Shown piece after piece: positions 8,274 through 17,536 of a stretch of 64,000 bases of DNA. A program made the translations under genes and the position numbers. Source of the DNA: Marinobacter xestospongiae (GTDB taxonomy: Bacteria; Pseudomonadota; Gammaproteobacteria; Pseudomonadales; Oleiphilaceae); assembly GCF_023156385.1 (NCBI RefSeq), contig NZ_JAKZAK010000015.1:62001-126000 (forward strand), read 5' to 3'. Under the pieces are notes generated by a model that did no database searches, was not told the DNA's origin, and was given only the letters and a program-made list of their open reading frames with translations. Positions within the stretch are counted from its first letter, which is position 1, and each line of letters begins with the position of its first letter.

Positions 8274-9059
8274 ATGCAGGCAGCACTTTGGGTCGCCAAG
8301 ACCGGCCTCGCCGCCCAGGACGTCAAGATGGCCACCATTTCCAACAACCTGGCCAACGTCAACACCGTCGGGTTCAAGCGTGACCGGACGTCCTTTGAGG
8401 ACCTGTTCTACCAGATCGAACGCCAGCCCGGCGCCCAGCAGGATTTCCAGAACCAGCTGCCCACCGGCGTGCAGGTCGGCACCGGTGTGCGCCTGGCGGG
8501 CACCGAGAAAGTCCACACCCCGGGCAACTTCGAGAACACTGGCCAGGACCTGGATGTGGCCATCGTCGGTAAGGGCTTTTTCCAGATTGAACAGCCCAAT
8601 GGTGAGCTGGCCTACACCCGTAACGGTCAGTTCCAGCGCAACGCCGAAGGCCTGATGGTCAACACCAGTGGCCTGCCACTGGTACCACAGATCCAGATCC
8701 CCGAGGATGCGGTCGGCGTCAGCATTGGCACCGACGGCATTGTGATGGCCAAGCTGGCCGGCGACCCGGTGCCCCAGCAGATCGGCCAGATCGCCACCGT
8801 CAATTTCGCCAACCCCGCTGGCCTGGAAGCCCAGGGTGGCAACCTGTTCCTGGAAACCGCCTCCTCCGGCCAGCCGCTGGAAGGCATCCCGGGAGAGAAT
8901 GCCCTGGGTCCGCTGAAGCAGAAGAGCCTGGAAAGCTCCAACGTCTCGGTGGTGGAAGAAATGGTCAGCATGATCGCCACCCAGCGTGCCTACGAGATGA
9001 ACGCCAAGGTGGTGTCCGCCACTGACGAAATGCTGCGCTTTGCCAGCCAGTCAATGTAA
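8274..9059 (+). CDS. flgG: Flagellar basal body distal rod protein FlgG
   Basis: FlgG forms the distal rod that crosses the periplasm. The 261-residue product starts MQAALWVAKTGLAAQD and has the strongly conserved NNLANVNTVGFKRDRTSFE (about 23-41), then DLFYQ. The C-terminus is SSNVSVVEEMVSMIATQRAYE, the FlgG signature. Length is standard. flgH follows 10 bases later. Confidence 0.97.
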   Translation: MQAALWVAKTGLAAQDVKMATISNNLANVNTVGFKRDRTSFEDLFYQIERQPGAQQDFQNQLPTGVQVGTGVRLAGTEKVHTPGNFENTGQDLDVAIVGKGFFQIEQPNGELAYTRNGQFQRNAEGLMVNTSGLPLVPQIQIPEDAVGVSIGTDGIVMAKLAGDPVPQQIGQIATVNFANPAGLEAQGGNLFLETASSGQPLEGIPGENALGPLKQKSLESSNVSVVEEMVSMIATQRAYEMNAKVVSATDEMLRFASQSM

Positions 9060-9069
9060 GGAGTTTGCC

Positions 9070-9744
9070 GTGCGTAGCCTGACCCTCCTGCTCACCCTGG
9101 CCAGCCTGCTGCTGGCCGGTTGCCAGAGCGCCCACTACGACGTGGCGGTGCCCCAGCCCGGTGAGGAGGCCTGGGCGCCGACCGTGGTGGATGCCAGTGA
9201 AGCCCGACGTGGGCCGGGCAGTCTGTACGCTTCGGCGCAACTGTTTACTCTGTTTCAGGACCGGCGAGCCTATCGCATCGGCGACATCCTCACGGTCACC
9301 CTGGACGAGGCCACCGAGTCCTCCAAACGCTCCGGCGCCTCCATGGGCAAGAGCTCCGGGTTGTCGATGGGTGCCCCCACCTTCGGCACCAAGACCATTG
9401 AGGAGCTGACCGCGGAACTCAACGCCCAGCGTGAGTTCTCCGGCGAGGCCAGCGCCAATCAGCGCAACTCCCTCAGTGGCTACATCACCGTCACGGTGGC
9501 GGATGTCATGGCCAACGGCGTGCTGTCGATCAAGGGCGAGAAATGGCTGCGTCTCAACCAGGGCGATGAGTTCATCCGTCTCAAGGGGCTGGTGCGGGTC
9601 GATGACATCGACGACGGCAACCGCATTTCCTCCCAGCGCATTGCCAACGCCCAGATCACCTACGCCGGTCGCGGCTCGCTGGCAGAAGCCAATCAGCCCG
9701 GTTGGCTGACCCGCTTCTTCCAGAGCCCCCTGTTCCCGTTTTGA
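9070..9744 (+). CDS. flgH: Flagellar L-ring lipoprotein FlgH
   Basis: FlgH builds the L ring in the outer membrane. I chose the GTG at 9070, preceded by AAGGAG 7 bases upstream; an upstream in-frame start would overlap flgG. The N-terminus is a lipoprotein signal with lipobox LLAGC (Cys18). Conserved FlgH blocks include YRIGDILTVTLDE, SLSGYITVTVADVMANGVL, KGEKWLRLNQGDEFIRL and NAQITYAGRGSLAEANQPGW. The mature length is standard at 224 codons. It works with FlgI, encoded 8 bases downstream. Confidence 0.96.
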   Translation: MRSLTLLLTLASLLLAGCQSAHYDVAVPQPGEEAWAPTVVDASEARRGPGSLYASAQLFTLFQDRRAYRIGDILTVTLDEATESSKRSGASMGKSSGLSMGAPTFGTKTIEELTAELNAQREFSGEASANQRNSLSGYITVTVADVMANGVLSIKGEKWLRLNQGDEFIRLKGLVRVDDIDDGNRISSQRIANAQITYAGRGSLAEANQPGWLTRFFQSPLFPF

Positions 9745-9752
9745 GGTTTGCA

Positions 9753-10844
9753 ATGAGAACCCTGCTTAGCTGCCTGCTGTTACTGCTCACCCTCTCCGCC
9801 GAGGCCCGGTCACTGATGGACCTGGTGGACGTCAAAGGCCTGCGCCAGAACCAGCTGATCGGCTATGGCCTGGTGGTCGGCCTGACCGGCACCGGCGACC
9901 GTAACCAGGTGCGTTTCACCAGCCAGTCGATGACCAACATGCTCAAGCAGTTTGGTGTTCAACTGCCGGAGAACGTCGATCCCAAGCTGCGCAACGTCGC
10001 CGCGGTCTCGGTGCACGCCACCCTGTCCAGCGTTGCCAGCAGCGGCCAGACCCTGGACGTGACGGTGTCCTCCATCGGCGATGCCAGCAGCCTGCAGGGC
10101 GGTACCCTGCTGCTGACGCCCCTGCACGGGGTCGACGGCGAGATTTACGCGGTCGCCCAGGGCAACTTGGTGGTGGGCGGGCTCGGCGCCCGTGGCCGCG
10201 ACGGCTCCTCGGTGCAGGTCAACATCCCCACCGTTGGCATCATTCCCGAGGGCGCCATCATTGAGCAGGAAGTGCCGGTGCAGGAACAGCTGCCGCAACA
10301 GGTCACCCTGACCCTGAAAGCGCCTCATTACCGCACCGCCCGTAACGTTGAGCTGGCCATCAACCGGGTCTTTGGTCCGGGCGTGGCCGCCGCCCAGGAT
10401 TCCGGCCGTATCCACGTCAATGCACCGGTGCAGCCGGACCAGCGGGTGGTGTTCATGTCGATGCTGGAAGACATCAATGTGGAGGAAGGCCGCAACCGCC
10501 CGCGGGTGGTGTTCAACAGCCGCACCGGCACCCTGGTCATGGGCCAGGGGGTGAAGGTACACAAGTCGGCGGTCAGCCACGGCAACCTCACCGTAACCAT
10601 TTCCGAGGACACCAACGTGTCCCAGCCCCGGGCCTTTGGTAACGGCCGCACCGTTGCCACCCCGGACTCCCGCATCAACGTCGAGCAGGAGCGGCCCCAC
10701 ATGTTCGTGTGGCCCGAAGGCACCGACCTGGACACCATTGTGCGGGCGGTCAACAGTCTGGGCGCGGCGCCCAGTGACATCATGTCGATCCTCCAGGCGC
10801 TGGACGAAGCCGGTGCCCTGGAAGGTGACCTGGTCGTGATCTGA
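9753..10844 (+). CDS. flgI: Flagellar P-ring protein FlgI
   Basis: FlgI forms the P ring in the peptidoglycan layer. The ATG at 9753 gives 363 residues with a clean signal peptide cut near AEA-RS (about residue 18). The mature start LMDLVDVKGLRQNQLIGYGL is the conserved FlgI N-terminus, and GTGDRNQVRFTSQSMTNML follows. Assembly needs FlgA, encoded at 3856-4632. Confidence 0.97.
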   Translation: MRTLLSCLLLLLTLSAEARSLMDLVDVKGLRQNQLIGYGLVVGLTGTGDRNQVRFTSQSMTNMLKQFGVQLPENVDPKLRNVAAVSVHATLSSVASSGQTLDVTVSSIGDASSLQGGTLLLTPLHGVDGEIYAVAQGNLVVGGLGARGRDGSSVQVNIPTVGIIPEGAIIEQEVPVQEQLPQQVTLTLKAPHYRTARNVELAINRVFGPGVAAAQDSGRIHVNAPVQPDQRVVFMSMLEDINVEEGRNRPRVVFNSRTGTLVMGQGVKVHKSAVSHGNLTVTISEDTNVSQPRAFGNGRTVATPDSRINVEQERPHMFVWPEGTDLDTIVRAVNSLGAAPSDIMSILQALDEAGALEGDLVVI

Positions 10845-10857
10845 GTAAGGAATCAAG

Positions 10858-11271
10858 ATGAGCCGTATCGATACCACGACGCCAACGTTTTACCAGGACA
10901 CCTCCAAGCTCAAGCAGCTCAAGGGCCGCGAAGGCCTGGAAGCGGCCGCCAGCGAGTTTGAGGCGATGTTCCTGCAGATGGTGCTGAAGAACATGCGCAG
11001 CGCCACCGAGGCCATTGCCGACGACAACAGTCCCTTCAGCAGTCAACAGCAGCAGTTCTACCAGCAGATGGCCGACGGCCAGCTGGCCAGCGACATGGCC
11101 AAACGCGGCAGCATGGGCCTGGCCGATGCCCTGGTACAGCAGCTCGGCGGTCACACTGGCACCGAATCGCCGGAGCCATTAAAGAATTCCGGGCCGGTGG
11201 TCGCTTCTCCCTCTGTGAACTCGGCGGCTTTTCAACAGCCCCTTAACCGGCCGCACGACAAGGAGACCTAA
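10858..11271 (+). CDS. flgJ: Rod-binding protein FlgJ, short form without glucosaminidase domain
   Basis: FlgJ caps the growing rod. This version has only 137 residues: the rod-binding domain with EGLEAAASEFEAMFLQMVLK (about 23-42) and QQQQFYQQMADGQLASDMAK. The C-terminal peptidoglycan hydrolase domain of polar FlgJ is absent, and the gene ends with an unstructured Pro/Ser tail. Single-domain FlgJ is known in lateral flagellar loci, where a separate hydrolase must open the cell wall. flgK begins 5 bases after its stop. Confidence 0.93.
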   Translation: MSRIDTTTPTFYQDTSKLKQLKGREGLEAAASEFEAMFLQMVLKNMRSATEAIADDNSPFSSQQQQFYQQMADGQLASDMAKRGSMGLADALVQQLGGHTGTESPEPLKNSGPVVASPSVNSAAFQQPLNRPHDKET

Positions 11272-11276
11272 CCACC

Positions 11277-12614
11277 ATGAGCCTGCTGCTGAACGGTCTG
11301 TCCGGCCTGTCCGCGTCCCAGAAAGTGCTGGAGGTCGCCAGCCAGAACATTGCCAACCTGAACACCCCGGGTTACACCCGGCAGGACGCCGTGCTGATGT
11401 CACGGGGCGGTGGCAATGACCGGCTCAGCGCTGGCAACGGCGTGGAAGTCACCGCCATCCGCCGGATCGCCGATGACTACCGGGTAGCAACCCTGTGGCG
11501 GGCCAGCAGCCAGTTCGGTTACGACGACCGCATGCAGACCCTGGTGCAGCAGGTGGAAGGCATCGTCGGCAGCGACGAACTCTCCGTCAACAAGGGGCTC
11601 GACACCCTGTTTGCCGCCTTCAACGCCGCCACCGAAGCCCCCCAGTCCATCGCCACCCGACAGCAGATCCTCGCCAGTGCCAGCGCGCTGGCGGACCGCT
11701 TCAACCAACTGGCTCACAACCTCGACATCCAGCAGCGGCAGATCGACGAACAGGCAGTGGCGATGACCGCCACCATCAACAGCCAGACCGCCAGCATCGC
11801 CCGCCTCAACGAGCGCATTGCCGATGTCCAGGCCCGCGGTGGCAACACCGCCCAGCTTCAGGACCAGCGTGACCTGGCGATCAAGGAATTGGCCGGTCAC
11901 ATGGAGCTGCGAACCCAGGCGTTTCCGGATGGCCGGGTCAACGTCACGCTGTCCAGTGGCCAGCCCCTGGTGCTGGGCAACAAGTCCGCCACGCTGGATT
12001 TCAGCGGCGGCACCCTCAGCCTGGAGCTGGAAGGCCAGAACTTCCCGGTGGACCAGCCGGGCGGTGAAATGGGGGCCCTGCTGACCTACCGCGACGTGAC
12101 CCTGGCGGACATCCGGGGCCGCCTCGACACCCAGGCCCAGGATCTCGCCGACCAGATCAACAACCAGCTGGCGGCCGGCTTCGACCTCAACGGCAACCCG
12201 GGTGCCGCGCTGTTCCAGTACGACCCGGCGTCGCCCTCCGGCACCCTTGAACTCAACCCGGCGATCACTCCCGAGGAACTGGCGTTCATTGGCGATGACG
12301 GCAGCGGCAACCCGGTCGGCGGCAGCGGTGACAACAGCAACCTGCTCGACGTCGTGGCCCTGAAAACCGGCTTCTACGACAACTTCAGCGGACTGGTCGG
12401 CGACATCGCCATCGGCAGCGCCCAGGCTCAGGCCCAGGCGGATGCCAGCCAGTCACTGCTGCACGACGCCCAGAACCAGCGCGACTCGGTCAGTGGCGTC
12501 AACCAGGATGAAGAGGCGATCCGGCTGATGACCTTTACCCAGGCCTACCAGGCCAACGCCAAGGTCATCAGCACCGCCGATCAGGTCTTCAACACCTTAC
12601 TGGGGATGTTCTAA
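11277..12614 (+). CDS. flgK: Flagellar hook-associated protein FlgK (HAP1)
   Basis: FlgK joins hook and filament. The 445-residue product starts MSLLLNGLSGLSASQKVLEV and has NIANLNTPGYTRQDAVL (about 25-41), the flagellar rod/HAP N-terminal motif. The C-terminus SVSGVNQDEEAIRLMTFTQA ends in the HAP1 helix. The stop codon overlaps the start of flgL by one base. It is shorter than polar FlgK proteins (often 550 or more residues), consistent with a lateral type. Confidence 0.95.
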   Translation: MSLLLNGLSGLSASQKVLEVASQNIANLNTPGYTRQDAVLMSRGGGNDRLSAGNGVEVTAIRRIADDYRVATLWRASSQFGYDDRMQTLVQQVEGIVGSDELSVNKGLDTLFAAFNAATEAPQSIATRQQILASASALADRFNQLAHNLDIQQRQIDEQAVAMTATINSQTASIARLNERIADVQARGGNTAQLQDQRDLAIKELAGHMELRTQAFPDGRVNVTLSSGQPLVLGNKSATLDFSGGTLSLELEGQNFPVDQPGGEMGALLTYRDVTLADIRGRLDTQAQDLADQINNQLAAGFDLNGNPGAALFQYDPASPSGTLELNPAITPEELAFIGDDGSGNPVGGSGDNSNLLDVVALKTGFYDNFSGLVGDIAIGSAQAQAQADASQSLLHDAQNQRDSVSGVNQDEEAIRLMTFTQAYQANAKVISTADQVFNTLLGMF

Positions 12615-13507
12615 TGCGAGTCAGTAGCGGCCAGTTAAACCAGATAGTTCTGCAGGGCCTGCGCCAGCAGGACAAATCCTACGCCGATGTGATGACCCAG
12701 ATGAGCTCGGGACTGCGGATCAACCGCATCTCCGACGATCCCCTGGGCACCGTCAGCCTGATTGGCCTGGAGCGGGAACAGACCAGTTACCAGCAGTACC
12801 GTGACAACGCCACCCGGGTCATGAGCCGGATGGAGCAGAGTGAGACCTACCTCAACACCAGCTTCAATGCCCTGCTGCGGGTTCAGGATCTGGCACTGGC
12901 CGCCAGTAACGATTCCGCCACCAATGACGACCGCCAGGCGATGGCATCGGAGCTGCGAACCCTCAAAGACACCCTGGTGAACTTTGCCAACGCCCGCGAT
13001 GAAGAGGGCAATTACCTGTTCAGCGGCAGTCAGCTCGACACCGCACCGGTCTCCGACACCGGCGCCGGCCTGGCCTACCAGGGCGACAACCTGCGACGGG
13101 AAGTGCCCGTTGCCCAGGGCGTGACCCTGGCCGCCAACGAGACCATCGAATCGGTCTATTTCAATGGCGGCAACTTCTTCACCGACCTGGAAAACTTCAT
13201 CACCGATCTGGAAACCGGCAGTGCCACCCTGGATACCACAGGTCCGGCGATGCTGGATGCCATTGACCGCACCGTCAACGGCATCGGTCAGAAGCTGACG
13301 GAGGTGGGGTCGCGCATCAAGAGCGCGAAGAGTCTGGATATGGCCCAGGAGGACCTCGCCCTTACCAACGAAAAGATCCGTGGTAAGATCCAGGATCTGG
13401 ATTACCTTGATGCCATGGGCCGGGTCAGCCAGATCGAGCTGGCGATGAACACCACCCAGAAGACGTACAGCAAACTCAGTCAGTTGAGCCTGTTCAATCA
13501 CCTCTAG
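12614..13507 (+). CDS. flgL: Flagellar hook-associated protein FlgL (HAP3)
   Basis: FlgL forms the second hook-filament junction zone. The 297-residue product has a flagellin-like N-terminus (residues 1-50: QMSSGLRINRISDDPLG) and flagellin-like C-terminal helices (DYLDAMGRVSQIELAMN). The middle is short. It is expected to be exported with help from FlgN. It overlaps flgK by one base and is followed 8 bases later by the LafW-like gene. Confidence 0.94.
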   Translation: MRVSSGQLNQIVLQGLRQQDKSYADVMTQMSSGLRINRISDDPLGTVSLIGLEREQTSYQQYRDNATRVMSRMEQSETYLNTSFNALLRVQDLALAASNDSATNDDRQAMASELRTLKDTLVNFANARDEEGNYLFSGSQLDTAPVSDTGAGLAYQGDNLRREVPVAQGVTLAANETIESVYFNGGNFFTDLENFITDLETGSATLDTTGPAMLDAIDRTVNGIGQKLTEVGSRIKSAKSLDMAQEDLALTNEKIRGKIQDLDYLDAMGRVSQIELAMNTTQKTYSKLSQLSLFNHL

Positions 13508-13515
13508 GCGTTGCC

Positions 13516-14517
13516 ATGAAACCCGAGCTGCCTGTCAATCGCGCTTCCGCGCCCCACCGCCCCAATTCCGGGGTACAGGGACCGTCTGGCCCGAGCAGCA
13601 GCGAGAAAGCGCCAAGCACCCAGGCAGACCGGCGGGAGCACAGCGCCATGGCGGTGCGGGTCGAGCGGCACGGCCGCTGGGACCTGCTGGGCCGGGCCCA
13701 GAGCCAGCTATCCCATCTGCAGGGCGCGGAAAAGGCGGTGGTCGACAGCTACCGCGAGCTGCTGCAACTGATGCGCCAACTGGAACGCAGCCAGACTCGC
13801 GGCGACCAGCTCTCCTCACGGGTCGCCGACCTTCGCAAGCAGCTTAACCAGACTCCACACCTGGACGGCAATCTCAGACTCCAGCACCGGGAAGGACCAC
13901 AACAGGTCAGCTACCTGCTGGACCGAGTCGACCTGCTCAGCCCCCGCCCCCAGGGCGAGCGTCTCAACATCCAGCTGCCCAATGGTCAGCCCCTCACCCT
14001 GCAACTGGCCGCCAACAGCAGCCCGGATGATCAGCTCCGGCAACTGCAACAGGCTTTCGAGCCGCATGGACTGAAAGCCGACCGCAACGACCAGGGGCAA
14101 CTGCGGCTGCGCGGGGCCGAGGCTTTGTTATCCTCACCCTGGGTGTTCCGGGGCCAGGGCATCCGGGTACCGGCGGGCAATCCGGTGCCGATCCAGCTGG
14201 GCGCGGAACCAGACCAGCTGTCGCAGCTCCAGGCCGGTCTCGACAAGGGCAACGTCCAAGCGGAAAAACAACGCCTGCGAGACCTGCTCAGCACCCTGGA
14301 GCAGCAGCGCCGCACCCTGGAGAATCAGCGCCAGCAATTGCTGCGGCAGATTTCCCAGCTACGCACGTCCGACACCGGCCAGACCGAACAGCATCTGGAA
14401 CTCAGCGGCGCGGTCCGCCAGACCCTGCAGAACGGCGATTTCACGCTTCAGCTCAATACCCTGATGGCGCAGGCCAACGTCTCCCGTTTTTCGGTCGTTG
14501 CTCTGCTCGGTCGCTGA
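13516..14517 (+). CDS. LafW-like putative lateral hook-associated/filament protein of unknown role
   Basis: I do not recognise this 333-residue product from sequence alone. The N-terminal 50 residues are Pro/Ser-rich and disordered. Two coiled-coil stretches (about 55-115 and 240-285, Gln/Leu/Arg rich) flank a central beta-rich block. That block contains LNIQLPNGQPLTLQLAA and GQLRLRGAEALL (about 155-205), a layout like flagellin-IN motifs of FliD and FlgK. The C-terminal helix resembles an export-protein tail. Its place between flgL and the flagellin gene is where lafW lies in the E. coli Flag-2 locus, so a hook-associated or export role is inferred from position. It has no signal peptide. 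Confidence 0.6.
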   Translation: MKPELPVNRASAPHRPNSGVQGPSGPSSSEKAPSTQADRREHSAMAVRVERHGRWDLLGRAQSQLSHLQGAEKAVVDSYRELLQLMRQLERSQTRGDQLSSRVADLRKQLNQTPHLDGNLRLQHREGPQQVSYLLDRVDLLSPRPQGERLNIQLPNGQPLTLQLAANSSPDDQLRQLQQAFEPHGLKADRNDQGQLRLRGAEALLSSPWVFRGQGIRVPAGNPVPIQLGAEPDQLSQLQAGLDKGNVQAEKQRLRDLLSTLEQQRRTLENQRQQLLRQISQLRTSDTGQTEQHLELSGAVRQTLQNGDFTLQLNTLMAQANVSRFSVVALLGR

Positions 14518-14800
14518 AGCCGTCCGGATTCGGCAATCCCGACCAACACATCTCCGTTTTCTTCACACCACTTTCTTCAGAACAATCTCGCCGCGCCCAT
14601 CCTGCCAAGATCGACCAGCAACAAAACCAAGCCCAAGCCACTGTTTTTAAATCACATTCACACCAACAACATTCGGTAACAAAACCCTCGCATTTTATTG
14701 CAGGAAGAATTTCAGTTTCCCCAGCCACTGGCCGCTCTTCTTCCCATGAGACAACGCAACACCGCCAACGCGGTACGACCCAAGACACAGGAGAACCATC
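14518..14800. other. Flagellin upstream region, no clear promoter match
   Basis: This 283-base gap precedes the flagellin gene. A TAAA at 14648 and TTCGGTAA at 14672 resemble sigma-28 half elements, but their spacing is about 5 bases too long. No sigma-54 site was found. The flagellin has a good AGGAGA ribosome site about 8 bases before its ATG. The region is AC-rich and noticeably lower in GC than its neighbours, as expected of a long 5' leader or regulatory region. Confidence 0.5.
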
Positions 14801-15631
14801 ATGGGACTGTCCATCCACACCAACTTCGCTTCCCTGGTTACCCAGAACACCCTGAACAAGAACAACGGCATGCTCTCCACCGCGATGGAGCGTCTGGGCA
14901 CCGGCCTGCGCATCAACAGCGCCGCTGACGACGCCGCCGGCCTGCAGATTGCCAACCGTCTGAACGCTCAGACCCGCGGCATGGAAGTCGCCCAGCGCAA
15001 CTCCCAGGACGCCATCAGCATGCTGCAGACCGCTGACGGCGCGCTTGATGAAATCTCCAGCATCGCCTTCCGCATGAAAGACCTGGCCACCCAGTCTGCC
15101 AACGGCACCAACAACGCTGACGACCGTGCCGCCCTGGATGCGGAATACCAGGAGCTGACCGCGGAAGTGACCCGGATCATGCAGGAAACCAGCTACGGCG
15201 GTGAGACCCTGCTGGAAGGCGGTACCCTGGCAGCAGCGGTAACCTTCCAGATCGGTGCCGGCTCCGGTGAAGACCTGGCCCTGGACGCCTCCAGCGGTGT
15301 TACTGCTGTTACAACTGCCTACGGCGCCCTGACTGACATCACCACCCAGGCCAACGCAGACACCAACATCGATGCGGCCGACACCCTGATCGACGCCGTT
15401 GGCTCTGTTCGCGCCAAGCTGGGTGCCAACGTCAACCGTCTCGAGCACACCATCAACAACCTGGCCTCCATCAGCCAGAACACCGAGGCTGCCAAAGGGC
15501 GGATCATGGACGCGGACTTCGCCACCGAAAGTTCCAACATGACCAAACAGCAGATGCTGATGCAGTCCGGCATCTCGGTTCTGGGCAACGCCAACCAGAT
15601 GAGTGGCCTGGTCACTTCCCTGCTGCGCTAA
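14801..15631 (+). CDS. fliC: Flagellin, lateral type (LafA/FliC)
   Basis: This is the filament subunit. The 276-residue product is a short flagellin that keeps only the conserved D0/D1 ends. The N-terminus has [19 protein letters not shown] and [20 protein letters not shown]. The C-terminus has [20 protein letters not shown] and [20 protein letters not shown]. The variable centre is only about 60 residues, typical of lateral flagellins. Expression should need FliA (19682) once FlgM is exported. A strong terminator follows at 15651. FliS (17059) is the expected chaperone. Confidence 0.95.
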   Translation: MGLSIHTNFASLVTQNTLNKNNGMLSTAMERLGTGLRINSAADDAAGLQIANRLNAQTRGMEVAQRNSQDAISMLQTADGALDEISSIAFRMKDLATQSANGTNNADDRAALDAEYQELTAEVTRIMQETSYGGETLLEGGTLAAAVTFQIGAGSGEDLALDASSGVTAVTTAYGALTDITTQANADTNIDAADTLIDAVGSVRAKLGANVNRLEHTINNLASISQNTEAAKGRIMDADFATESSNMTKQQMLMQSGISVLGNANQMSGLVTSLLR

Positions 15632-15650
15632 GTCCCGGCGTTCCCCGCTT

Positions 15651-15676
15651 GAGCCCCACCCGGGGCTCTTGCTTTT
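15651..15676 (+). terminator. Rho-independent terminator after the flagellin gene
   Basis: GAGCCCC-ACCC-GGGGCTC forms a 7-base GC-rich stem followed by TTGCTTTT. It lies 20 bases after the flagellin stop, so it should end a monocistronic flagellin transcript before fliD. Confidence 0.85.
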
Positions 15677-15763
15677 CCCAGCGGGGAATCTCTGATTGTG
15701 GCCTGACTCCCACCGTCGCAGGACACAACCAAAGGTTCCCGGGCCAACCAAGGAGACCCGACC

Positions 15764-17035
15764 ATGATCAACGGCAGTACTGACGTTCAGTCCCTCGCCC
15801 TGCAGTTCATGCAGGCCGACCGGGCGTCCCAGGACCAGTTCTTCGCCCAGCGCCAGAACGCCTACCAGACCCAGCTCAAGGCCTACCAGGCGCTGACCGG
15901 CAAGATCAATGAGCTGCACTCAACCATCGATGCCCTGGCGGATAAAAACAGTCTGGAAGCCTACAGCGTGACCCAGTCCGCCGAAGGCTATGCCGACATT
16001 ACCGCCAGCGGTAACGCCGCCTCCGGCCAGTACCAGATCAACATCGATCAGCTTGCCACCGCCCACCAGGTCGCTCTGGACTTTGCCTCCGAGACCGATC
16101 CGGTGGCCACCAGCGGCCAGCTGACCCTTGGCCTTGGCGGCGACACCTTCAACATCGACATGGCCAGCCTGGGTGCCGGTGCCGACCTCACCGACCTGCG
16201 GGATGCCATTAACGCCCACGCCGACAACCCGGGGGTGCAGGCATCCATCGTGCGCACCGGCGGTGCGGTCAAACTGATGCTTACCAGCGAGGAAACCGGC
16301 GCCGCCAACGTGGTGTCGATGACCACCAGTGGCGATCCCGCCATGGCGGACATCCAGACCGCCATCGACAACCACACCGAGCTGAGCCAGGCCCAGGATG
16401 CCCGCATCTATCTGGGGGCCAACCAGTCGCTGGAGCTGACCTCAGCCTCCAACAGCTTCGACAACGCCATTGATGGCCTCACCATCGACCTGAAAAAGAC
16501 CCACGCCGCGGCCGGGGACGTGCTGACCTTTACCGTCGGCCAGGACGGTGAAGCCACCCGCGAGCAGTTACAAACCCTGGTGGATGGTTACAACGCCATT
16601 GTCGATACTGTGAACCAGAAGGGCGTGACCGGCGACAGCACCGCACGCATGCTGGTGCAGCAGCTGCGACGGGAACTCAGCGGGTCCGGCATCAGTGGTC
16701 TGGGCCTGGAGTTCAACATGTCCGGCAAGCTGACCCTGGAAAGCGGCCGTCTCGACGACGCCCTGGCCGCCAACCCCGATGCCCTGACCGAAACCTTCGG
16801 CGGCGACACCGGTCTGCTGGCCAAGCTGGATGCCCGTCTCGATACCTTCACCAAGGGTGACGATTCGCTGCTGAAGAGTTCCAGCAATGCGGTCCAGTCC
16901 AGTCTCGACCAACTGCAGGACCGGATGGACCGGTTCGACCTGCGGATGGAGCAAACCTACAACCGTTACGTCAACCAGTTCAGCCAGATGCAGAGCCTGG
17001 TCATGCAGATGCAGCAGACCGCCGGCCTGTTCTAA
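15764..17035 (+). CDS. fliD: Flagellar filament capping protein FliD (LafB, HAP2)
   Basis: FliD is the cap under which flagellin polymerises. The 423-residue product shows the FliD N-terminal coiled region (1-75) and a central segment with GQYQINIDQLATAHQVALDF. Two flagellin-IN-like repeats follow (for example TDLRDAINAHADNPGVQASI). The FliD C-terminal domain has the final helix MEQTYNRYVNQFSQMQSLV. It has a normal size for lateral caps. It starts after the flagellin terminator, with its own AAGGAG ribosome site. Confidence 0.95.
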   Translation: MINGSTDVQSLALQFMQADRASQDQFFAQRQNAYQTQLKAYQALTGKINELHSTIDALADKNSLEAYSVTQSAEGYADITASGNAASGQYQINIDQLATAHQVALDFASETDPVATSGQLTLGLGGDTFNIDMASLGAGADLTDLRDAINAHADNPGVQASIVRTGGAVKLMLTSEETGAANVVSMTTSGDPAMADIQTAIDNHTELSQAQDARIYLGANQSLELTSASNSFDNAIDGLTIDLKKTHAAAGDVLTFTVGQDGEATREQLQTLVDGYNAIVDTVNQKGVTGDSTARMLVQQLRRELSGSGISGLGLEFNMSGKLTLESGRLDDALAANPDALTETFGGDTGLLAKLDARLDTFTKGDDSLLKSSSNAVQSSLDQLQDRMDRFDLRMEQTYNRYVNQFSQMQSLVMQMQQTAGLF

Positions 17036-17058
17036 GCCATTTATTCACAGGTGAGATC

Positions 17059-17439
17059 ATGATCGACAATACCGGCTACGACGCCTATCAACACGCCCAG
17101 GTGGAAGCCCGTGCGGCTTCGGCCGATCCCCACCAGCTGGTGCTGATGCTGGTGGACGGTCTGCTGGACGAGCTGGCCCGCATCGAAGGGCATCTGGCAG
17201 CAGGCAACCTGGAACGCAAGGCCGAATCCGTTACCCGCTGCATGGACATCCTTGGCGGCCTGGATACCGCCCTGGACCTGGAAAATGGCGGCCCCATCGC
17301 GGAGGAACTGCACCGGCTGTACGACTTCTGCGGCCGCCAACTGTTTGATGTCAGCGTCAAGAACGACCCGGCCGGCCTCAAGGTGGTACACCAGGTGATG
17401 TCCGACCTGCGGGAGGGCTGGCAGGCCATGGCGGCCTGA
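17059..17439 (+). CDS. fliS: Flagellin export chaperone FliS (LafC)
   Basis: FliS binds flagellin in the cytosol to stop premature polymerisation. The 126-residue product starts with a conserved FliS pattern, GYDAYQHAQVEARAASADPH (about 5-24). QLVLMLVDGLLDELARIEGHL (about 25-45) is the diagnostic helix. The gene lies 23 bases after fliD and shares its operon. Confidence 0.94.
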   Translation: MIDNTGYDAYQHAQVEARAASADPHQLVLMLVDGLLDELARIEGHLAAGNLERKAESVTRCMDILGGLDTALDLENGGPIAEELHRLYDFCGRQLFDVSVKNDPAGLKVVHQVMSDLREGWQAMAA

Positions 17440-17459
17440 TTGCCGCCACTTCCGGTCGC

Positions 17460-17520
17460 TTCCGCCGGGGCGGAAAACCCACTTCCTCCCCGGCTTAAAT
17501 CTTCCAGCAACCCCTTGATT
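17460..17520 (+). promoter_or_regulatory. Candidate enhancer-binding site upstream of the second sigma-54 promoter
   Basis: TTCCGCC-GG-GGCGGAA (17460-17475) is a perfect inverted repeat with 7-base arms, and AACCCCTTGATT lies at 17509-17520. Both elements recur upstream of flgB at nearly the same distance from the -24 site (30 versus 29 bases for the AACCCCTTGATT box). This shared arrangement is the best evidence that both promoters answer to one activator. Confidence 0.55.
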
Positions 17521-17536
17521 CTTATAGCCAACCAAG

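Noticed and set aside
14648..14679. Sigma-28 promoter for flagellin
   Set aside because: The TAAA and TTCGGTAA elements have the wrong spacing; no other good match was found.
14453..15919. A 488-codon open frame on the minus strand across the flagellin gene
   Set aside because: It is antisense to the flagellin and fliD genes and has no family match; GC-rich codon bias produces such frames.
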